DNA of 15,773 nt from Rhodospirillaceae bacterium (GTDB taxonomy: Bacteria > Pseudomonadota > Alphaproteobacteria > Micavibrionales > UBA2020): assembly GCA_003524565.1 (NCBI GenBank), contig DQGU01000012.1, positions 1 to 15,773 on the forward strand, in the 5' to 3' direction. The position numbers were made by a program, and so were the translations under genes. A model generated the notes under the pieces. That model made no database searches and was not told the DNA's origin. It saw nothing but the letters and a program-made list of their open reading frames with translations. Positions 12,152 to 15,773 of the stretch are shown here, piece after piece. Positions within the stretch are counted from its first letter, which is position 1, and each line of letters begins with the position of its first letter.

Positions 12152-12795
12152 GTAGCGAAACGTTTAACAGCCGCGAAGAATATATCCGCGCCCTGTTCGG
12201 CCATGAAAACGCCGCGCAGAAATCCGTGCGCGAAAGCCTTTCCGGTGCGCATGACGGCATCAGCATCCACGCGGAAGAAGCGCGCATGCTGCAATTCCTC
12301 ATCCGGCTTGCGGGCGTGAAGAAGATTGTGGAGATTGGGACGCTCGGCGGTTATTCCGCCCTCTCGATGGCCGCGGCGCTGCCGGCGGACGGGCGCATCT
12401 GGACGCTGGAAAAAGACGCCGCGCGTGCAAAGCTGGCCAAAGAGAACACCCAAGCCGATACCCGCATCACGATTGTCGAAGGCGATGCGCTGCAAACGCT
12501 GCCCGCGCTCGCAAAAGAAGCGCCGTTTGACATGGCCTTTATCGATGCCGACAAATTGAATTATGCGCAGTATCTGGACTGGGCGGAGCAGCATGTGCGC
12601 AAAGGCGGGCTGATTATCGGCGATAATACGTTTCTCTTCGATGCCGTATGGATGCAGGAACGCCCGCCCCGCGTGCGCGACACCGCGCTGCAGGCTATGC
12701 GCGATTTCAACAAACGTCTGTCGAACCCTGAAAAATACCTCGGCATCATGCTCCCCACAGCCGAGGGCATGACGGTTGCGTTGAAGCTTTTCTAA
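12148..12795 (+). CDS. O-methyltransferase, class I SAM-dependent (YrrM/COMT-like)
   Basis: The 215-aa product belongs to the metal-dependent O-methyltransferase family (PF01596/COG4122) that includes catechol and caffeoyl-CoA methyltransferases. It has motif I VEIGTLGGYSALSMA (61-75), acidic Glu88 (WTLEKD) for the cofactor ribose, and the family's metal-site residues Asp133 (FIDADK) and Asp159-Asn160 (IIGDN). In bacteria such enzymes methylate catechol-like compounds or hydroxylated tRNA (the related TrmR); the true substrate here is unknown. The frame is open to 11755, but the ATG at 12148 gives the family N-terminus and an ATGA overlap with the preceding gene. The stop is one base from the stop of the convergent gene on the other strand. 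Confidence 0.9.
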   Translation: MSSETFNSREEYIRALFGHENAAQKSVRESLSGAHDGISIHAEEARMLQFLIRLAGVKKIVEIGTLGGYSALSMAAALPADGRIWTLEKDAARAKLAKENTQADTRITIVEGDALQTLPALAKEAPFDMAFIDADKLNYAQYLDWAEQHVRKGGLIIGDNTFLFDAVWMQERPPRVRDTALQAMRDFNKRLSNPEKYLGIMLPTAEGMTVALKLF

Positions 12796-12796
12796 A

Positions 12797-13246
12797 TCAA
12801 GCCGGATAAAGCGGCGCGAGCTGCCCTGTGCGTTTCAGCACGCTGAAATCGCGGCAATCGTCAAAAGCCTGACGGGCGATGCGCACGGCTTTTTCCTGAA
12901 ATTTTTTTGAAAGCCCATGGCCGAGTGCATAGCGGTTGTCGCTTTCCGCTGCGGCGCGGTCGAGATAGACATCGCCGTTCAAACGGTCCACATAAGACGC
13001 GCCGGTTTCGGCGGGGTCGTTGCCTTTGAAAGTCGTCTGGATGCCTTCGCTGATGCCGCGGCGTACGAAAAGCACCATGTTATAGGGCGTATTGACCAGC
13101 GCATCGAACAGCTTTTCGCCGAAGCTCATCTGCGTCCAGCGCAAATCGTCGATACGTTTGCGGTATTCGTCAAAGTTGACGATTTTGCCTGCCGCCTGCG
13201 CGGCGGCTTTACCTGCACATTGTGCGGTGTTGTCGGGTGCCGTCAT
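12797..13246 (-). CDS. Unknown protein, fourth gene of the minus-strand cluster
   Basis: I do not recognise this 149-aa protein. It has an Ala-rich N-terminus (8-20), a charged segment NFDEYRKRIDDLRW (24-37), a mixed segment with NTPYNMVLFVRRGISEG (52-68) that is too short and polar to be a sure membrane helix, an Asp/Tyr-rich middle (DRLNGDVYLDRAAAESDNRY, 87-106), and a basic helical part (GLSKKFQEKAVRIARQAFDD, 111-130). No signal peptide, metal motif or nucleotide-binding motif was seen. AGAGGAG lies 7 bases before the ATG, which supports it as a real gene. It is 107 bases behind the third cluster gene and may be cotranscribed or have its own promoter. It ends one base from the O-methyltransferase stop. 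Confidence 0.75.
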   Translation of the reverse strand: MTAPDNTAQCAGKAAAQAAGKIVNFDEYRKRIDDLRWTQMSFGEKLFDALVNTPYNMVLFVRRGISEGIQTTFKGNDPAETGASYVDRLNGDVYLDRAAAESDNRYALGHGLSKKFQEKAVRIARQAFDDCRDFSVLKRTGQLAPLYPA

Positions 13247-13353
13247 GTCTGGCTCCTCTTTGTAAGAAAATGATTATGGAATAGCATTACGCCCATTTTT
13301 GTTCCGCGTAAAGCGAAAACGGCGTCTCATATTTTCTTTTAAAAATAAAAGGC

Positions 13354-13935
13354 TTAGGCGACCAAATCCGGCACCGCCGCGGCGACGGCGCGGCGCAGCA
13401 CCGTGGCCAGCGCCGCGGTTTCGCCTTTGACGTTCGCCCAGACTTTGACGGGTTGCATGTTGTCGCGGTCAAACTCGCCCTGCAAAACGGTCTCCACCAC
13501 TTCGCCATACTTGTCTTTGATATCGACGAGTTTCAGCTTGAAGCGGCTTTTGTTGATAACGGCCGCGACCAGCACGTCCTTGACGCCATCCGCGATTTCC
13601 TTGGTCTGCGCGGCGGCAGCGCCCGGCAGGGTAATCTTTTCCCCCTCCGTCTGCCCCGGCGGGATAATCATGATAATGCCCGGCAGCACGGCCACGCATT
13701 GCGGCATGCCGGATACCTTAACGGCGCCGCGTTCCTGCGGGGCGGCGGTCAGGCTATCCGCGTTTATCGGTGCGCGCAGCGATGCCAGATTGTCGAATAC
13801 AGACTGCGCCGCCTTGGCGAAGGGCACGTTTTCTTCGCGCAGCCAAGCCTGAAACCCGCGCAAGCCCATCACGGCGTCGCTGTCGTTGTCACTGGCCATC
13901 ATCGCCACAAGCTTTTCAAAACCGTTTTTGTCCAT
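13354..13935 (-). CDS. Unknown protein, third gene of the minus-strand cluster
   Basis: I do not recognise this 193-aa protein as a named family. Residues 1-40 (FEKLVAMMASDNDSDAVMGL to LREENVPF) form a short helical motif with an acidic Asn/Asp loop. It resembles the N-terminal repeat of several uncharacterised alphaproteobacterial proteins (pattern LASxNDGEAxxALRAxxxxLxxxGLxF). The middle (70-105) is hydrophobic with PGIIMIIPPGQ and looks like beta strands, followed by an amphipathic helical and charged part (110-193) that includes KSRFKLKLVDIKDKYGE. There is no signal peptide or clear membrane helix. AAAGGA lies 9 bases before the ATG. It starts 36 bases after the second cluster gene, so it is almost certainly in the same transcript. 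Confidence 0.8.
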   Translation of the reverse strand: MDKNGFEKLVAMMASDNDSDAVMGLRGFQAWLREENVPFAKAAQSVFDNLASLRAPINADSLTAAPQERGAVKVSGMPQCVAVLPGIIMIIPPGQTEGEKITLPGAAAAQTKEIADGVKDVLVAAVINKSRFKLKLVDIKDKYGEVVETVLQGEFDRDNMQPVKVWANVKGETAALATVLRRAVAAAVPDLVA

Positions 13936-13971
13936 GGTGCGGTGTCCTTTCCGTCCTTGCGGATAAATAAT

Positions 13972-14844
13972 TTAAAAACCGCCGAAGCCGCCGCCGGAAT
14001 TCGCAGAGAAAAAATCCGGTTTGGCGGGGCGGTATTTAACGGTGTACATATCTTCGAAAGAATTGATGGCCTTGTCAATCGCTGTCATGCGCGCCGTGGC
14101 CGCGCGCAAGCGGGTTGCTTCGGGCGAAGCCTTGGCCGCTTCGCGGGCGCGGATTTTCTCTTGCATGCTGCGCACGACCCGCTGGAGGTTAATGGCCTCC
14201 AGAAACGCCGCGGCCATGCCGAGCGACTGCACCACGCGGTGCGCCGCCTGCCCGCCGGATACCATGAAATTGAACGTCGCATCGCGACCGTCCATACGGT
14301 GGATGATGCCGCAGCGCATTTCGTCGCGCGCATCCGTCATGACAGCAGCAACGGTAGAGGCATGGTTGATGCGCATCGCGCGGCCCAGCTTGCGCAGCGC
14401 CTCCTCCGTCACATGGATGGCGGCATCGTAATTGTCGAGACTGAGAAGCGCGCACTGCTCCACAATATCCACGAAGGGGGAATTGAGCGTCTTGAACGCC
14501 GATTTGCCGTTCACATAGACCGAAGCCCAGAGGTCGGGCATGAAAGCGCGGTCATATCCCGACAGCACCGCATCCCACTGCGCGCCCCAGTCGTAAGCTT
14601 CATGCCGCGTGCTGAACAGACCGTTGCGGTAATAGCTGAACATCACCTTGCCCGCCAGACGCAGCGCCGTCGGCATGGTCTGGGTGCGGATAACGATTTT
14701 ATCCGTCTGCGCCTTGTCTTCCAGCGATGGCAGGCGCAGGAAAATGCGGTTGCTGCGCACAATCGCGGCAGGCACGATGCCTTCCGCCCCGTCGTCCAGA
14801 AACTCTATTTTTTCGCGTACCAGCGATGTTGTGAATTCTGTCAT
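13972..14844 (-). CDS. Unknown protein, second gene of the minus-strand cluster
   Basis: I do not recognise this 290-aa protein. The N-terminal half (1-145) is mixed, with aromatic-rich stretches (FSYYRNGLF 69-77, YDWGAQWDAVLSGYDRAF 84-101). The C-terminal half is largely helical and basic (about 200-262, including QRVVRSMQEKIRAREAAKAS), so a coiled coil is possible. The tail after 270 is disordered-looking and Gly/Phe-rich, ending NSGGGFGGF. There is no signal peptide and no transmembrane helix. GGAG lies six bases before the ATG. A 6-bp GC hairpin with a GGA/TCC loop (14859-14873) sits just upstream of this ribosome binding site and could modulate translation. It follows the first cluster gene after 75 bases. 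No enzyme motif was seen; a structural or scaffold role is only a guess. Confidence 0.8.
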   Translation of the reverse strand: MTEFTTSLVREKIEFLDDGAEGIVPAAIVRSNRIFLRLPSLEDKAQTDKIVIRTQTMPTALRLAGKVMFSYYRNGLFSTRHEAYDWGAQWDAVLSGYDRAFMPDLWASVYVNGKSAFKTLNSPFVDIVEQCALLSLDNYDAAIHVTEEALRKLGRAMRINHASTVAAVMTDARDEMRCGIIHRMDGRDATFNFMVSGGQAAHRVVQSLGMAAAFLEAINLQRVVRSMQEKIRAREAAKASPEATRLRAATARMTAIDKAINSFEDMYTVKYRPAKPDFFSANSGGGFGGF

Positions 14845-14919
14845 CGTCCGCTCCGCCGCCGCAAGGATTGCGGGGCTTCACCAGCATGCCACCGCATGAA
14901 CCCGCGCGCAAACACCAAA

Positions 14920-15555
14920 TCAGGCGAATTTGCGTACCGGAGAGGAAAAACGGGTGACAACCTTGTCCGCCTGCGCCAGCGCGGCGTTTTGTTTCAGCGT
15001 ATCGTACAGCGGCTGCGCGGGATTGACGCTCAGCTCGCTCACGCCGTTCTTTTCCATTTTATCCAGCATTTCCAGCATTTCGGCCATATAGGCGATTTCG
15101 TTGCGGGCATCCAGTTTGAAGCGGTAGTTCTGGTTCGCGGCAACCAGATTGAATTTGCGGTTCATGGCCGGGCCTTTGATAGCGTCATGGCGGCGGCCTT
15201 TGGGATACAGCGAAGATTTGCTGTGGCGGAATTTGCTGTTGTTTTCGTCAATCATTTCGGTCGCGCCGTCCAGCACCGCGCAGAGCGTCGGGTCGTTGGC
15301 GCTTTCCAGCAGGTTGCTCATGGTTTCGTTGCCGGAGAAGGCGACCTGCAGCATCTGGCCGAAAGCCATCCAGCCCAGAAAGCCGATAACCATGCCGCCG
15401 AGCAGCGTGTCTTCGCGGCTGGCCGAGGGGTTGAAGCTTTCGCTCAGGCGCTGGTAGGCGCTGTCCATGCGCTTGACGATTTGTGCGCGCATATCGACGG
15501 TCGATGCCAGAACTTCAGTCTTCTTTTGTGCGGCAGAATTGAACCCCAGTCCCAT
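14920..15555 (-). CDS. Unknown single-pass membrane protein, first gene of the cluster
   Basis: I do not recognise this 211-aa protein. A soluble, probably helical N-terminal part (1-48) precedes one hydrophobic segment (about 50-74, TLLGGMVIGFLGWMAFGQML). After it comes a 137-residue hydrophilic region with a basic patch (FRHSKSSLYPKGRRHD, 109-124) and a helical acidic/Met-rich stretch (YMAEMLEMLDKMEKN, 156-170). There is no cleavable signal peptide. By charge alone, the basic C-terminal side is more likely cytoplasmic, but orientation is uncertain. AAGGGG lies 9 bases before the ATG at 15555. A CtrA box lies about 95-110 bases upstream, overlapping the place of a -35 box for a CATAAT -10 (15641-15646), so cell-cycle control of this gene and those behind it is suggested. 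Confidence 0.8.
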   Translation of the reverse strand: MGLGFNSAAQKKTEVLASTVDMRAQIVKRMDSAYQRLSESFNPSASREDTLLGGMVIGFLGWMAFGQMLQVAFSGNETMSNLLESANDPTLCAVLDGATEMIDENNSKFRHSKSSLYPKGRRHDAIKGPAMNRKFNLVAANQNYRFKLDARNEIAYMAEMLEMLDKMEKNGVSELSVNPAQPLYDTLKQNAALAQADKVVTRFSSPVRKFA

Positions 15556-15640
15556 CCCCGTATTCCCCTTTTTTGCAGTTCCATAGTTTCCCCAGAAGCA
15601 AGACTACGTTTCGTCTATGAAAAATAAGTTAAGGAAATGA

Positions 15641-15665
15641 ATTATGGCATTAACCCTCGATTAAC
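15641..15665 (-). promoter_or_regulatory. CtrA box with candidate -10, upstream of the cluster
   Basis: TTAACCCTCGATTAAC (15650-15665) fits the CtrA consensus TTAA-N7-TTAAC exactly. On the minus strand CATAAT (15641-15646) is a good -10 box (5 of 6), but no -35 hexamer is at the right distance. The CtrA box overlaps that position, as in CtrA-activated promoters of Caulobacter. A further TTAA at 15671-15674 is spaced by six bases instead of seven and could extend the site. The site also lies upstream of the possible plus-strand gene at 15742, so it could act on either or both. Confidence 0.65.
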
Positions 15666-15741
15666 CCCCCTTAAGGAAGGGTTGCATTTTCCAAAAAACA
15701 GTTTAAAACCAGAGGAATACAGACCCCCGCGCGAGGCCGTT

Positions 15742-15773
15742 ATGAACGCAAAAAACACAAAAAAATTTTCATC
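15742..15773 (+). CDS. Possible start of a plus-strand gene cut by the window end
   Basis: An ATG at 15742 is preceded, five bases upstream, by GAGG (15733-15736) and opens a frame MNAKNTKKFS that runs off the window. The Lys/Asn-rich beginning would suit a cytoplasmic N-terminus. Only ten codons are visible, so this may be chance. If real, it shares the CtrA-box region with the divergent cluster. Confidence 0.35.
   Translation, partial: MNAKNTKKFS

Noticed and set aside
13336..13351. An AT-only hairpin after the third cluster gene, considered as a terminator.
   Set aside because: The stem is only A-T/T-A pairs and no U-run follows on the minus strand, so termination is unlikely.
12797..15555. 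The cluster as a prophage or defence island.
   Set aside because: It has no integrase, phage structural protein, nuclease, helicase or toxin-antitoxin motif, and its composition resembles the neighbouring genes.
13453..15627. A 724-codon open frame on the plus strand covering three cluster genes.
   Set aside because: It is codon-aligned with the minus-strand genes at 13354-13935, 13972-14844 and 14920-15555, so it can be interrupted only where those genes use TTA, CTA or TCA codons, rare in GC-rich DNA. The translation is His/Arg/Ala-rich and domain-free, and the minus-strand genes have good ribosome binding sites.

Overview
The window looks like chromosomal DNA of a free-living alphaproteobacterium of moderately high GC content (about 58% by eye). 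I base this on the divergent rsmE/ubiA pair, a HU variant of the rhizobial type (GLGILQVRKRAAR), a ubiquinone-pathway gene, a class III Sir2 enzyme, and a textbook CtrA box (TTAA-N7-TTAAC) near the right end; CtrA is an alphaproteobacterial cell-cycle regulator. I cannot name the genus. No rRNA, tRNA, CRISPR array, transposase or phage gene was recognised.

Layout. (1) 77-1787: rsmE (-) and ubiA (+), divergent. (2) 1825-3871: a near-consensus sigma70 promoter drives an unknown membrane-anchored periplasmic protein. It converges, across a REP-like palindromic element, on an unknown outer-membrane beta-barrel-like protein that has its own promoter. (3) 3888-5101: a MazG/PRA-PH-like NTP pyrophosphohydrolase and a HU protein with a strong terminator, then a 346-base gene-free stretch holding a terminator hairpin, a consensus DnaA box and a second near-match. 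(4) 5102-7350: an Uup-type ABC-F ATPase (-) and a divergent DUF2892 membrane protein whose promoter implies a leaderless mRNA. (5) 7436-9657: an ABC exporter half-transporter coupled by ATGA overlap to diacylglycerol kinase. (6) 9658-10140: a cold-shock protein with a structured leader and a strong terminator. (7) 10180-12795: rlmJ converging on a CobB-type sirtuin, then a DUF3147-like membrane protein coupled by ATGA overlap to an O-methyltransferase. (8) 12797-15555: four unrecognised genes, all on the minus strand, preceded by the CtrA box. A possible plus-strand gene begins at 15742 and runs off the window.

Most of the window is housekeeping: rRNA modification (RsmE, RlmJ), ubiquinone synthesis, nucleoid structure, ribosome-associated ABC-F, lipid recycling and cold shock. 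The part that best fits an undescribed system is the four-gene minus-strand cluster at 12797-15555. It encodes one single-pass membrane protein and three soluble-looking proteins, has good ribosome binding sites, and has a CtrA box overlapping the expected -35 position of a candidate promoter. I cannot assign a function to any of the four proteins. Many long antisense reading frames here are codon-aligned shadows of real genes and were discarded.
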